A stretch of 64,000 nucleotides of DNA, taken from Mansonella perstans (lineage: Eukaryota; Nematoda; Chromadorea; Rhabditida; Onchocercidae). The position numbers and the translations under genes were made by a program. Positions 13,898 to 27,690 of this stretch are shown piece after piece (the stretch's first letter is position 1; every line of letters starts with the position of its first letter). The stretch spans positions 186,001 through 250,000 of the forward strand of contig JBAMDO010000025.1 of assembly GCA_037074765.1 (NCBI GenBank), given 5' to 3'. The notes under the pieces were generated by a model. The model saw only the letters and a program-made list of their open reading frames with translations, made no database searches and was not told the DNA's origin.

Positions 13898-16800
13898 TAT
13901 GTCATTATCACGTCAATTCTGTGTCACTGATAAAACTAACCAAAGACTTCTATTTGTAGGGCAGAGCAGTATCTGTGTCTTTTGTGGCCTTATTTGTGAA
14001 ATCAGACAGTAGCTCATCAAGTTTTTATCAAAATTAGTTTGAAAACGCCGGCAAAAAATATTCCTCCATTTTCCGGCAAACTGGTTTATGAAAACATACG
14101 GAAAAAAGCGGACTTACAATTAAATTTCTTGTAGTGACATAAAAGTTCATGGGTTTTATTCTTTTTTTTCTTTCCTTTTTTTTAAAAATTCTAAACCTCT
14201 TGTGCATTTCTACGCACAAAACCAGCATTCCTAGAAACTTATTTTTTTTGTGTCGTTGTTTTTTCTTTCGTGTTTTTGTATAATGCATAATTTAGTTCAC
14301 ATGTGATAATATACAAAGCAGTAAATGTTAGCCTCCTGAATTTGTCGATTCTCATAGGTCTGTATTTTCATTCGTTATTTATTCATAATTAATAGGCTTT
14401 TTTTGTATGTGGATAGGACAATTATATTACAGTGTGTCTATGTATATAATCTATTGCCCGCTTGGTTTTTGTTTCTTGCATACGTTTTTAAAGAACACTT
14501 TTTTCCCTGTAAATTATGTTATCGAAGTGCTAGCATGGATTTTTAAGACTGCGAAGTGTTCATACTTTGAAAAATTTCGGGAATGCAGATTAATAATTTT
14601 TGGGGCTAAGCTCCTCACTTTTTGTGTTTTTGTTTAGATGAGTTTTTTCCAATCACTTGCATCGTGTAATTAAGAATTGTCTTTGTTATTTAAAGTGATA
14701 CTTTTTGCGCATTGTTATTATGAAGTTCTAGAAAGTATTTCTTCACAGGGTAACTGGTTACTTTTCAATGAACCGCTGCTGAACTTATGTTTGAATGCTT
14801 TTCATTAAATACTGAAACAAAAGAAAATTAGGAAGTAACCAGAAGCTTACATTCATTTTAGGAATATTTGAAACATTGCACATGTCGGTATTTCATTTTC
14901 ATCTGAAATTGACGTATGCTCAACTTCTTAGCAGGCGTTAAGAAATTCATTTGTTCGCTGTTTGATAAATATATATGAGCAGAACAGTGTCCGCCATGGG
15001 AAGTGGGAGTAGATTTAACTGGGATTGTTTCCTTTTCTGTAGGTTGCATTTTACAAATAATATCCAAAAGTAGATGGCATAATTTAGCCTAGAATATTAG
15101 ATTTTTTGTTGAATAACTGGAAGATGCTACTGAATCTCAAAACGTTTTTTGTTGTTAATTTTTTTGTATGCCGCATGGCAAAGGAAACAAAGAAAACACC
15201 GTGGCACATAGAAACGAACACGTTCCTTCACTTCGGCTACGGCGTTGAAGAATCATGATTAATGCGAGAGGCTGACTGTTTTTCATCTACAAGGATTTCT
15301 CCATGATTAAGTCACTTGAAAATTCCAAAACTACCAGTTTTTCATGAACTGGATCTATTCTGCTGCGATTTTTTCACAATACATCCGCTGTATATTTCAG
15401 TTTTTTAACTCCAAATTTATAAATAATCGTTCAGAGTTTGTGGTCATGACTAGCAACAGTATAAACCTTTCGATAATACAGCAACAGTTCATTGAGCGTT
15501 GTTTTATTAAGCTTCGAAAAATGCTTTGAATTATATTCTGGTAAGTTAATTTCCAACTCCATACTTAACGCATTGCTATGCGGTGGCACGCATCACAAAT
15601 ATGATTTCTTAACCGAAACTAGAAAAGAAACCACTCTCTGTTTCTGCAATTCTGGGAAACTTTATTTTCTCATTAATAGATATTCCAAGTGAACTGATTC
15701 AGCTGCTCTATAGTAGCTTGATTTTAATAAATTTTACGTAAGTTGTCGCAATCATCGACAAATTAGCATGCTTTCTATTTTATTAGAAAGATCAGATATA
15801 ACTACCTTATCAAAAGTTTGAAATAATAGTTGACTTGCAACAATGTAAAACAGAAATGTAAAGTTAATAAAAGGGTTCTTAATGATCTAATAGCATGATA
15901 CATATTTATGACTGAAGAAAGTGATGATGTTGTTGATGTTTGTTCATCTCCAATTAACAAATACAATCGCTCTCTTAATAAATTATCCATATTTTTTAAA
16001 ATTTCGAAATCTAATAACAGTAATTTAATAATTTAATCATATATGGAAGATTCTAAACTGTAAGAAATACGTATGCTGATATATTTCTTCAAAATAAATA
16101 GTCTTAATTATTGAACTGTTGCAGGTAATAAAAAATGTACATCATGATGAAGTTAGTAACAACGCTTTTCTTATAAAGAACTGGCATTATAAACTGTAAA
16201 AATTTGCTTAAGTTATATAAGAGCAACAAGTGTAAGATGATAAACCTGAATAGTACAAAACTTTCTCTTCGATAATTTTGTTTTAAAGCCAGTTGTACCT
16301 ATTTAGCTGTAGAAGGTCACGCTAAAAATAATAGAAATTATTTCATTCCAAACATTTTTAGAAGATAAGCGAAATTTCAAAAAATGAATTCGTTTTTAAT
16401 CAATTTGCAAACGTTTATGTGCAGTGTTCTTGTTTTTTTAAAGATCGGTTTAATTTGAATTCATATTTTGCTGTATTCGGCTCCATTTTTCTATATTTTG
16501 ATGAATATATGTTAAATGGGTAATGTGGAGGAGAATGCTGCAGGTGATGGAGATTAAACTATGCAGAAACATACAAATACATATTTACCCAATCTCTTAT
16601 CATTACTAGATTTTGGATCCTTTTACTCAAATCTCTATTCCACTGTTAATTTAAGACCAGTATTTTCCTCTTCTCTTTTTTCTATGACTTTTTGTCAACA
16701 AAGTTTTGAAGTGGTAGTACTATTATACTGTTGTTATTATTCTTAAAACATATCTTCTGCAAGATCTAAAGATATTTCAGACAGGTTGTTTAAGATGTTA

Positions 16801-17649
16801 GTTCATTAGGAATTCTCAGTGGAAATTGAGTAATCGATTACCTAAAATTAAAACGCGAAACTGTTGCTCACTGATATGTTTATTGATTGATTTTAGTGCA
16901 ATCTAAATTGATTGATGCTCTGTAAATCTTCTGGAAGAAAGTCGAAATTGCAGTTTCAGATATCAGACCTTTTCGCTCTATTCTGATCAGTAAGCTGCAA
17001 TAGTTTCTTTAATTTAATTAAACTATCCTAAAAAATGCCTAACCCGTGTATCATTCGTTGTTGTATTTGGCATTGTGAGATACTTCGCTACAACTTTTAC
17101 TGCAATGATAACGTTATAGTTTATTTTAATTTAGAATAGCATCGCGAATTTAACATTTTCCTGCAGATCTCTTGTATCACAATTTTATTCTCAAGAATTC
17201 AGAAACATTTCGATTTCGTCTTTGTGCTATTCATAAGAAAACTTGTAATCCTGTGTACATAAGAATATCACTTTTGCCCTATGATCGAGATTCAGTAATA
17301 ATAATTTAATTTACCAGCAAAAGTATCTAATGCTTTACAAATTTATAATCATTTTGCGCAAGTGGTCAAGTGATAAATAGACTTTTTAAATTGAATATTT
17401 TTTGCGAGAAATTGAAATTGTTGACAATTTCATATGGGAGATTGCTAGACTTAATTAATAGTGTAACAATGATATTGCATGTCAGCTTATCGTGTTTTGA
17501 AGAAAAATCACTGTTGTTTAATGATCGAAGTTCAGTATATATCTTACATACATACATAGTACATATATCTTACACTGATACATATACATACATCGTCATC
17601 ATTATCAAGTTTCACGAAGAAAAATTTGCTGGATTTCACCTTTGTCGAG
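13898..17649. other. Intergenic region, nothing recognised
   Basis: AT-rich DNA after the zinc-finger stop codon. The first part probably includes that gene's 3' UTR. No coding exon, tRNA or transposon signature was recognised. The short open frames here lack family resemblance and splice context. A slightly GC-richer patch at about 15170-15275 remains unexplained. Confidence 0.45.
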
Positions 17650-19520
17650 GATTTCACGTTTGAAATAGATTCGCTTGTGACTAAGAAAACCAATACAATA
17701 TGCTTGCACAGCGGAATATTTACTTAAGCGTTGTAAGTGATGTATTGGTTTTTCTGCGATATTTTACTCTTCTTGCCATTGATTCTACGAGTAATCTCAA
17801 AGCATATAGCAGCATTCTGAATTGTGTGTCTTCGTGTCTCTCGATTGGATTTTAGAGTGGACCATTTGTGGTAGTCAATATGACTGAAGTTAAAATAATG
17901 TTTTAAGCAAGCTTTTATATCGGTTTTTAGGGGTACCTCTCTTATGCGGGAATCAGTGGCAAGTTCACCATATAGGGCAATCTATCCTGGAAATGTGCCC
18001 TGCCTAGTGTAACAGTGGCCTTAGCAGTATGGCTTCAATGCTGGTGATAATTGCCTGTTGAAGGACTCTCTCATGTATTGCATGATCAATGCAGTCGATG
18101 TTAAGGATTGAGCGGACGCTAAATGAAAGCGTTTGAGGAGACGCAAGTGAGACTCATATAAAAAGGGTAGACAGTATGAAGGCTCTATAAACAGCAATTT
18201 CGTTGTTTTTGTTCAGATTTTTATTGCACCAAACTTTTTTATAGAGATTTCTTTTCTGCTAAACTTTATTTTGAATGTCTAAAAGTTTTTGTTAAAGTTT
18301 GCAGCACACTTTCATAAACAAAACGCATAACGAGAAGCTAGCTGCTATCTTTCTAACATGACAAGTTGATTTGTACGAGGTGCGCAAAGTGAGCAGTTTT
18401 TTTTTCTTCGTAATCAAGAGATCCAGTGGATCCCACTGGATCTCTTGATTATTTTCGCGAAACTAATTTTCCCTTGTACAAAATCTAAGGAATTCTTTGC
18501 AGGACTTTTTTCTTCATGCATTTTTCCTTATGGAAAATCCAAGGGATTCTTTGCGGGATCCTGATTTTTAATTTGTCGCCAGAATGTTTCGGAGGAGAAT
18601 TCAATGGCATGATTTTCAAATTTGTTTTAAAGATTTGCTTGGAAATTATTTCTCATTGCAATTTTATGAAGTTTTTGTTAATTTTTGATCCTTCTCCGTG
18701 GAAGTCTCACTTGGATTTGAGTTTGCTTGGAAAACTAAATTCCCAACATCTTAGACGGTGGTTTGTTTGACATTTAGCATTAGGCATAACACGTGTATGA
18801 TAAATATCATAAATGTGTTTCTGACACACTAAGATGTAGTCAATGCGATGCCAATGTTCATAACATTTGTGCATTTAGGTTTTCCTCAAGCTATCTTTCT
18901 CCTAAAAATAATGTTTTAATGATAAGTTTTTGTTTAATGATAAGCTTTTGTTCTGCACAAAATTCTAGCAGGAGATGATTGTTATTGTTGTAGCTTCCGA
19001 TGCCATGTTTGCTTAGAGTGCCTTTCTAGATTGCAGAATTATGATCTACTCGAACGTTGAAATCGCCAAGGCATTATGGTTTTATCATCTACGGAAACTT
19101 TTTAAGTAAGGCAACGCAGGTCAGTGTCACAAAACTTGTCTTTATCTACGAGGTTAGCTTGTAGAGTGGAGCATACACACTGAAGAGAACGACAATGCTG
19201 ATTGTTCGGAAGTGAAAATCGTAAGAAAATAATACGACCGGAATATCCAGTGGTAGACTGTCAAGTTTGGATGTGATAGAGAAGCCAACTTCTGAGAGTT
19301 ATCACTAATTTTTGAGCTGACCGGCATCAAATTCTTTAAGACAGCCTTTTCCGTGAAAAAAGCGACTACGTCGATGTTGAGTTATGATATTTCGTTAGCA
19401 GTTACAGCGAAATGACGTTCTGAATGTCCAAGCAGGGTTCTGAAGTCCTAACACGTAAGTGTTAATCTGAAAACATTTTTGGAGGCAGATGTATGCCTTA
19501 GATTTATTATCTTTGTCTTT
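17650..19520 (-). mobile_element. Decayed LINE (non-LTR retrotransposon), copy 1
   Basis: Read on the minus strand with several frame changes, this encodes remnants of an APE-type endonuclease followed by the C-terminal tail of a LINE polyprotein. The endonuclease is at about 19300-18700, with motifs like LGDFN(V)RVD, NNNHLLLEFCAEQK and DYILVCQK. The tail is at about 18220-17650, with motifs like AVYRAFILSTL, RSILNI, AGHISR, RGTPKNRYKS and a terminal IGFLSHKRIYF segment. The reverse transcriptase core expected between them (about 18700-18220) is largely missing, implying an internal deletion. Many stops and frameshifts make it non-functional. The 5' boundary is uncertain; unassigned sequence up to about 20100 may be more of the element. 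Copy 2 at 34190-36130 is the same type in opposite orientation. Confidence 0.72.
18411..18451. repeat. Perfect 19-bp inverted repeat (hairpin)
   Basis: TAATCAAGAGATCCAGTGG is followed after 3 bases by its exact reverse complement, giving a 19-bp perfect stem with an ATC loop. It lies where copy 1 of the LINE has lost its reverse transcriptase core. It is too short for an obvious microRNA precursor and has no terminator-like context. Confidence 0.9.
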
Positions 19521-22500
19521 GTTTGACCGCAACAGAAGATGTCCGTTGACCGCGGCTAGCCAATCGGATGAAGAATGAAGATGAGCTTTGTTTAGGCCAC
19601 CTTTTCTAGTCCCCTCTCCGCGTAGAGCAAGCAGTGCTTTCTTTGAATAAGGCTGATATGGTATCCAGGATGTTGCCGAACAAGTTTGTCATTTTTTTGT
19701 TCAGTATTAAGCGACCAAAGTCGTGATTCGTCTGCATGCAAAGTTAAAACTGTAGCACTTTATCACCAGCCTTTTCGCCACTCATCTTTCACTACAAGAC
19801 TTTTTAAAAATGAGTGAATCCTTGAGTCTACACAGTGAATTTTTTTAATGAGGAACAACATGCGCAGAGCTAGCCCACTGGTTACTCCAGAGTTCATCTG
19901 CCAGAGTTTAGTAAGCTTGGACGATGACAGCGAGATCCTCAGGCCGCAGGTTTTGGTTAGAGAATCTTTTTCCTAAATGAGTGACCTTAGAGGATTAAAC
20001 GAGCACCATCTGCCCGAATTTTAAGTAAGAGTTTTCTCTCTCCTGGGATGGTTGCGCGATGGCTAATCAGCCCATCCTACCCGTGAAAACAACATTTTCC
20101 CTGACTTTTCGGTGGGACATTTCTGGCATGGAAAATCTGCTGAATGCATATGCTACCCCAGCATAACTCATAACCTCGTGAGGATATATAAGATTTATTC
20201 AAGGACAAAAAAAGAGTATCCAAAGAAATAAATGGAGAGAAAATTAATTAACCGATTATTAACAATCATAACAGTGAAACCTGAAATCTGAAATGCGTTC
20301 ATACATACATATATACACGTAAACACCACGTATAGCATATATGCATATGCATATTCAAACTCAAACACAAACATGTTCAATTATTAACTAATCCACTGAT
20401 TGTAGATTCATACGGTGCCTGCGCAGTCAACGTACCTACCCTTGCACAGCAATTTTTTTTTTTTTTTTTGCTAGCCCAAGCTGCTTTTTGCTAGCCTACG
20501 ATCATCCGCTGTATATTTTGCTTGATTTTCGTGACAGTTGCAATGAGTTAGTTTTTCATTTCTCTATTTATACTTTCTTTTGGTTTTGCTAATATTTTCA
20601 GTCATAATTGGATCACCGTACTCGTCCAAGATTAACAGAAGCTTGCACATTGATTGATGCGAGAGAAAAATCTTTAGGATTTTACTAACAAATATTATGA
20701 TTATCATTACATTATTGCTTAAGTATGGATTGCGGGAAGTGTGGTACGCTTAACTTCATGATCTCCATAATGAAGAAGGGAATATGCAAAGCTATCTGAT
20801 TCTAAAGAAATGCTGTACCGTATTGTGCCTAAAGGATTAACAGTGACTTGAACTTAATATGAAATTAAAAAATTAGTTAAGCTGCTACTTTGAGGCTAAG
20901 AACACAAAATTTGACTTTATTTAACTTTTTGTTAGTAATTTTTGCCTATCTGATCTTACGAATTGTTTCACTTGCCGATCTTTTTCCATTAAGGCGATAT
21001 TGCTTAACGAACACACAGATATGTCATCCCGAGCATACAGTTGCTGACAATTTATGCACAAAGGTCATCCATCGATTCAATAATCTCTAATAACGCCATT
21101 TGCTTTTATCCGTAGATTTATTATGAACATGTATCAACAAACTTACAAAGGTGCATCGTACTAAACCTCAAAATTATAAATGAGCTTTAAATTCTAAATC
21201 GATTCCAGATCGGTAATACATACTTAAATGTTAGGCTAAGTAAGAATTTTACATCTTTCATCCACAACATTTGAATTTTTTATATGTTCGAAATCAATTT
21301 CACAAATTGAGTTGAAATAATTGAAAGACAATAAATTTGAGAATTCTGATATAAAATTTGAGAAATTTTATCAAAGAATTTATTCAATAATAACTTAGTA
21401 ATTTGTGCAAGAAGAAAGTTTAGATGAAGAGAAGATAAATGGATATAGAAAAAAGATAAATGAATTTTCATTTACGAATAAAAAAAACAAAAAAAAAAAA
21501 AAAAATGGTATACGAAATATTATCAATAAATCATTGAGAATTGAGATAGGGAGCAGCAAATTTGCCATTAAACGATTAAACTAATTGAAGACTCTACTGG
21601 TATTTCAAGTTGAAAATATAGGAAGCTGGAAATAAAATTGAAAGGAAAGGAGAGCAATAGGAAAGCAGTAGAAGAGATTGTTCGAATCTCAATATAATCA
21701 TCAGGAATAATGCGTAATATTCTCCTCAATAGTCCATTAGCGAGTTATAAGAAACTCAAAATTTCCAAGTTTTCCTTTCTTTTTCTCTCTTTAGCTTCCT
21801 ACTTGTTTCCCACAATCATCTCTCTCTCTCTCTTTCTCTCCTTTTACTTCTGGATAACTAACTATTTCACATTCATTGCCCATCAGCATTTATTTTTCAA
21901 CAAAAATTCCTTGATTTTGAAAATAGTGCTGCAGGGTTTTTCATTTTTTTTTTTTACTTACATTAAAAAACAAAAATAGCTTGCTTTACTGAACAAATAA
22001 CTTTAAACGGGAATTTTGAAACTTCGTAATTAAATTCCTCATCCAGAAAACAGTTATTGTCAAAAAGTTTTACAATTCGGAAAACCATTTTCCACCTTAA
22101 TCTATCTCTCAGTTAAATTTCTTATCGAAGAACACGAATCAATGGTATTATTTGTTGAGCATTCCTAAGGACGATAATTTTACATACAATCAACGCTACA
22201 TATTCTTTGGTCGTTGAACAATAAAATTTTGCCAAAATTAAAAAAAAATTTTCTTTTTTTAAAACATTTAACTCAAATATTGTAAAAAAAAAAAGTAAAC
22301 AATGAAATTATTTGTGCAACAAAATTTCTATTTTTATCTTTCTTATTTTAAAACAATAACAATAATAATAATAACAGCAATAATAATAAAATTATATTGG
22401 AAGTCATTGATTGTAATGGCTTACAATAAGACAGCTAATATAGTAGCTATCATTATAAAGAAGGCATACTGCAACGCATTTTAGAGAATCGCAAAACTGG

Positions 22501-24044
22501 AACTAATTACATTTCTGCCAGTGGTATTTGATTCATAAAAGTTTAACAAAATTTTATAAAAGATTGATGGAATGATAGTGATTGGTAATATCATTCGGCA
22601 ATTCCACTGCGCTATTTTTTCTAAAAATTTTTAACTTTTGGAAATGAATATCAATTAATTAATAATTATTAGTTTCATAATTACCGTCAATAGTCTTTTA
22701 ATTTGTTCGATAATTTAAGAGGCAACTAGTCTGAACAGCTTGGCTTCCATTTATTGCAAATTTTGTATAATTATTTGCTAAGCAATCAATGTAATTTCGG
22801 CACTCTTTTATCGATTTAAAAATATATTAATAGTTAAACGATAAGAAGTGATTCTTCATTATTATTTCTTCCTTATCATCACCTATTATTGTAATTAATC
22901 ATTTTATAATTGGCTGTTCGAATCATTTAAATCCCTATGAATAGAAATTTCAGAAACATGACGATATCCGCTAATAATACCTTGAAACGATAAGTTAATT
23001 AAGGCTATTCTGGCTCGTAAAAATACACAAGACTAAAGTCACTGTCTGTATAATAAATGTTTGGAGACGGTAGAAATAAGTTTGATTAGCACATTAAGAT
23101 AAAATAAAAAACTAAAATGAAATTATCATTTAGATTGATTGAGCTGGAAAATAACACTATGAAATTATTTTAATGAAAAAATTTCAACTATTGCAAAATC
23201 TTTCTACGACTATTTTCTTGAAATCGTCACACAATTCGATAATGCGATAGCTTTGGTAAGCGTGAATTATTTTACGATACAAAAGGTTTTAAATAATCAA
23301 AGCATGAATTTTCAAATGAATGGATTAAATTTAAATTGAAATTTTCTTCAATTATGATATAATGTACTTTTTTTAACAAAGAAAAAACGAAAAATTCAGA
23401 AAATTTTGGTTAAAAAAGTAAAATAAAAACAATTTAAGCAAAGTATTAATCGTTTTCTAAAAGGTCTATTTAAATGTTTTCTAAAAGGTCTATTTGAAAA
23501 GAAATTTTGCCTAATTTTTTATAAATTCTAATATACCGTATTCACATGCATTATAATTTTAACTTGGCTTAAAAAGTTTTAACGGATGGATGAAAAATTG
23601 AAATCAATATCTCATCTAGTGTCAAGATAAGATGATGAGAAAGAAATATTATGTGAAGTATTTCAGACTGATCTAGAAACGTTGAATTTTCTAATTTATT
23701 TGGAGTTAGTCAATCGATCTGAGCAAATGCGCAGTGCATTAATAAGACTTGGTTATTCAACATAGTGATGTAATTGGTACGTATGTTGCAATTCTATGGA
23801 TTATATTATTTTTATCCTGGCTGCTACCAGCACTGGAGCTACTTAGGTACCAATGAATCCGGCATATAAAGCTTGAATGAAATAATAGCTTCGTAATCAA
23901 AAAAAAATTAATCAACGCTCTGAAAAGATAGTATTATAATTATGAAATATTGATTTTAATTTTACATTTATCCATCAAAATCCATTTCGAATTGTTGTGC
24001 ATAATTATTTAAATGGGAATTGGAGAACGACAGCAAAGATAAAC
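19521..24044. other. AT-rich intergenic region, nothing recognised
   Basis: The first 500 bases may be the 5' part of LINE copy 1. The rest is very AT-rich, with poly-A/T runs near 20453-20470 and 21480-21505, a TC-rich run near 21820-21842, and a short tandem copy near 23453-23500. No exon, RNA gene or further transposon was recognised. Confidence 0.45.
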
Positions 24045-25142
24045 AACATTTTCAGATTTACAGTTAATGATTACTTAATTAGTAATTTAAATCAAATAAG
24101 CAAAGCAATTTTTGCAAAATTTAAATTATGCAAAGTAATGCAGCAAATGCTACCTATACCAATTGCTACAGTACCCAAAAAATAAAACTAAAAAAAAAAA
24201 CTTTAATGCATTTATCAAAATTTAAATTTTAGATGAAATTCGAAAGTATTCCAAGGAAACTTCAATTCAATGGCTATTAACAGAAGTAAAGTTATTTGAA
24301 AAAATTTGTCATTTACAGCAGACAATTATGCAAGTAAATCATTTAAATGATTCATTATCATAGTACTATTGAACTCATTAAGTTCTACGATAATATATAA
24401 TAATTCTATGATGTATCATTAAATGATAAACTGTATGATCTGAGAGAACAATAATATTTTCCCGTGAAATTCAATGCAAAAGTTGATGTATTTTCTTTTT
24501 CTATTTTTTATAAGATTAGTAGTTCATAATTATTTCATATGATTTAATGACTTGATTATAAAACAAATATCGAATAATTATTTATTCCACATTTCATGCT
24601 ATCATAATTAATTTTAGGTTAAGATTGTCATGATCGATTCAACTGAAAAAACTTTTTTGTATTACTCTTTGCAATATTATTTAAACAGTAACAGCTCATT
24701 TTGGAATGATGAAATGATTTATCAATCTCAAAATAAGCTTGTACGCAAACACAATGCAGAGTAAGTTGACACAGTAAAAAACTTCTTTGTTTCTTTAACA
24801 GAAAATGCAAAATATTTCGTTATCGAAAAATTTACATCAAAGTTTGAATAATGTACACAAAATAAAATTTAAGAAATCCCAACAAATACACTTTGCAGGC
24901 ATTAATTTTCTTTACTTCTGGAACAACTGGATTGCCAAAAAAAAAAACCCGTTTAAATCACAGTACACTCATTGCCAATGTTGAATAGATCCAGTATGTC
25001 CGCTTTTCACTTCATGATTGGCAATTTTGTAAGAATTCTTCACAGAATTTATTTTCTTTTTTGTTCACACAAACGACCTGCTCACATACATACGCATACC
25101 ACATATACATCTGCACACGGACACACATATACACGACTGCAT

Positions 25143-25144
<2 letters not shown>

Positions 25145-25230
<86 letters not shown>
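25145..25230. repeat. (AC)43 microsatellite
   Basis: An uninterrupted 86-bp AC run lies inside the acyl-CoA synthetase pseudogene, between the P-loop exon and the next block. Less pure CA-rich sequence extends upstream from about 25080. Confidence 0.97.
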
Positions 25231-25233
<3 letters not shown>

Positions 25234-27308
25234 CAGATATGTGTGAGTTGTTAAAAGTTCGCACTTGAAAGGCTCCAAAAATCATAATAATGGTCAACTG
25301 ATTTCTTAGTTGCCTCGTTCTGCCAGAGATTTTCTAAGTTTATCTGAGATATTTTAGAGTTACAAACATATATCTAAACTACCGATAAAACAAAAAAAAA
25401 GCAAAGAATCTTCCATAAATTGTTTTATTCTAATGATGTCTTCTAGGGCTAGGTGTTCAAATAATCATAAACCGAAAATTTGACGAAGAACAGTTTCTGG
25501 AAAGACTAAAAAACTATCAGGTGATAATTCATTCTTTCTTTCACCAAAAAACAAGTTGGATGTTTCAAATTTGTCAAAATTTCTATACTTTTTTCATCAA
25601 CGTTTCAAATAAAATTTTCAATTTTTTCACTTTTTCAAATTTGAAATCTACTTTTATCTTTTATATTTGCTGAATTGTCCTTGAATTAAAGAAAAGTCTT
25701 AAAAAATTTAGATATTTGTAATGTATGAAAATTTAGGTGACAACAGCCTTCTTGGCACCACCAGTGCTAAAACTTCTCGCGGATACTCCTAATTTAAATC
25801 CTGAAATATTCCGTTCCCTGAAATACATCTTCGTAGGATCATCTCATGTTAGCGAATCACTTATTGAATTGATAAAATGTCGTTTACCGAAAACGAACAT
25901 AATTCAACGTGAGCTAATTTTAATTGATTTTTTAAATATTCAAATTATTTAACAATCGCCGAATTTTACAAGAATTCAAAGTACTGTAAAGGCAAGTAAA
26001 TCAAAAAGGATTTATTCCCAATTAAATTTCTTAAAAATTAATTCTAATTAAAAAATATAATGCCTCATTTTTTCACTGCTTTAAATGATTTATTTCAATG
26101 TATGGTACTACTGAATTTGATGCTTTCGGATGCATGCAACCATTATTGCGGGAAAGAAAAACTGGAAGTTGCGGGATTTTATTGCCAAGTGTCGAATGCA
26201 AAGCAAAGTTTTAATAATATGCCTAATAACTTAATGATTTTGAGACTGAGTGACTTAACGACTGAATGATCTGATATAAAAATTTTGATTTGAAGCCTAT
26301 TTGCATCTCTGCCAAGCATTCTTTGGCCTTTCTGTCATATGATATTCTTTCGTTTTCTTGAATTTTTCTGGACAATTGATCCATGCAACAATTATTAATT
26401 ACGAAATTCAATTTGCTAGGAATTACTTGATACAGATTATGAAAATGTCAAGTAATGAAGAATGTGAAGAAAGAGAAATTGGTGAAATATTGCTGAAGAC
26501 ACCAACAATGATGCAATGATATCTCGAAAGAACCACCGATATTGAGTATGCTACAAAATTTCCGATGTCTGATTTTTTCTATCAAAGAAATAAATTTTAT
26601 TTTAAAATGAATAATATTTCAGTGATGAGGTTTTTGTTAATGGATAGTTTCGAACTGATAATTTAGGATATTATGATTCTGACCAATTCCTTTACATAAT
26701 TGGTCGTATTAAAGAGATGATCAAAGTTCACGGTTGGCAGGTTGATAATTGAATATCATCTCAGTTATTTTAACATTAAAATCAAAACTTCATATTTCAT
26801 TGAATATGAATTTAAAAATGGGTAGAAAGTCAACGGAGATAAAAAAGAGCACCAAATCAGAAATTGAATATAATGGTTCATTTAATGCCTAACAGTTTCT
26901 TGCATTTAATCAATAATTTATAATTATATACAGTATCTAGGTATCACCCTATGGAATTGAGGAAACAATCCAGGAAGAATTGAAGGATTATGTTGAATTA
27001 TGTGCTATAGTTGGTATTCCTGATGAGTACAGTGGACAGCTACCAAAAGCATACATTCAACTTCGTGATCGATGTCAACTAGACAGAAATACAATTCATC
27101 AACTTGTCAACTGCACGTTAATTGCATAATTTGATTTCTAATCATAACTTTGTTATCCCTAAAAATTACTCCAAATAATAATACTGCGAGAGAGAGACGA
27201 TGTTATCAACTGTCGCTACGTTATCTGAATATATCATCCAATCATATCATACCCAACGAATTTAAGAGGAAGTGTGATAAAAGAATAATAGATTTCAACA
27301 CTAACATC

Positions 27309-27388
27309 TTTATTAATTAATTAAAAGAATTATTTTTTTGATAAATTTCCTCATTTATTAATTAAAAGAATTATTTTTTTGATAAATG
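27309..27388. repeat. Short tandem duplication
   Basis: Two near-identical copies of about 35 bp, centred on ATTAATTAAAAGAATT followed by a T-run and GATAAAT, lie head to tail between the last two blocks of the acyl-CoA synthetase pseudogene. Confidence 0.85.
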
Positions 27389-27690
27389 GTTTAGCGAAGA
27401 AATTCAAAGTGAAATGGATGTATGTGTTTCCAGTAAAAACAGAAGTACTGTCAGTTGCTGCATTTCCGTCTTTTTTTATTACTTGTAAATAACTACGAGA
27501 TATTACCGAATATTTCAAACTAAATTTTTAAACAAAACTGTGATGCTATTTTGGACAGTTCTAAAAAAAATAATAATTGCATATTTCAGCCAAGTCGGCA
27601 AGTTATAAGCAGCTAAAAGGTGGTATTAAGTTTATCAGTAATATGCCAGTTAACAATACTGGAAGATATTGCGGATGGAATTGCTAAAAA

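Larger units (their letters stand above)
24045..27690 (+). pseudogene. Decayed acyl-CoA synthetase / 4-coumarate-CoA ligase-like gene
   Basis: Exon-like blocks in family order cover most of an AMP-forming acyl-CoA synthetase (ANL superfamily). There is an N-terminal block (about 24045-24185) and an EIRKYSKETSIQWLLTEVKL-like block (24238-24330). The P-loop block at 24899 has FFTSGTTGLPK. Then come a block at 25447-25520, a block at 25738-25910, YGTTEFDAFGC at about 26103, REIGEILLKTPTMM at about 26480, a hinge block with YIIGRIKEMIKVHGWQV to about 26741, a block at 26938-27110, and YKQLKGGIKFIS near 27605. Disablements include an apparent TAG at 24986 just after the P-loop exon, TGA at 26517, and TAG at 26645 where the family has Trp in the GWFRTGD motif (here the motif is also changed to RTDN). 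The live enzyme would activate fatty or aromatic acids via acyl-AMP. Sequencing error is unlikely to explain all the stops. Confidence 0.78.

Noticed and set aside
25012..25297. Long His-Thr and Cys-Val open frames on both strands
   Set aside because: They are produced entirely by the AC microsatellite and carry no domain or splice context.
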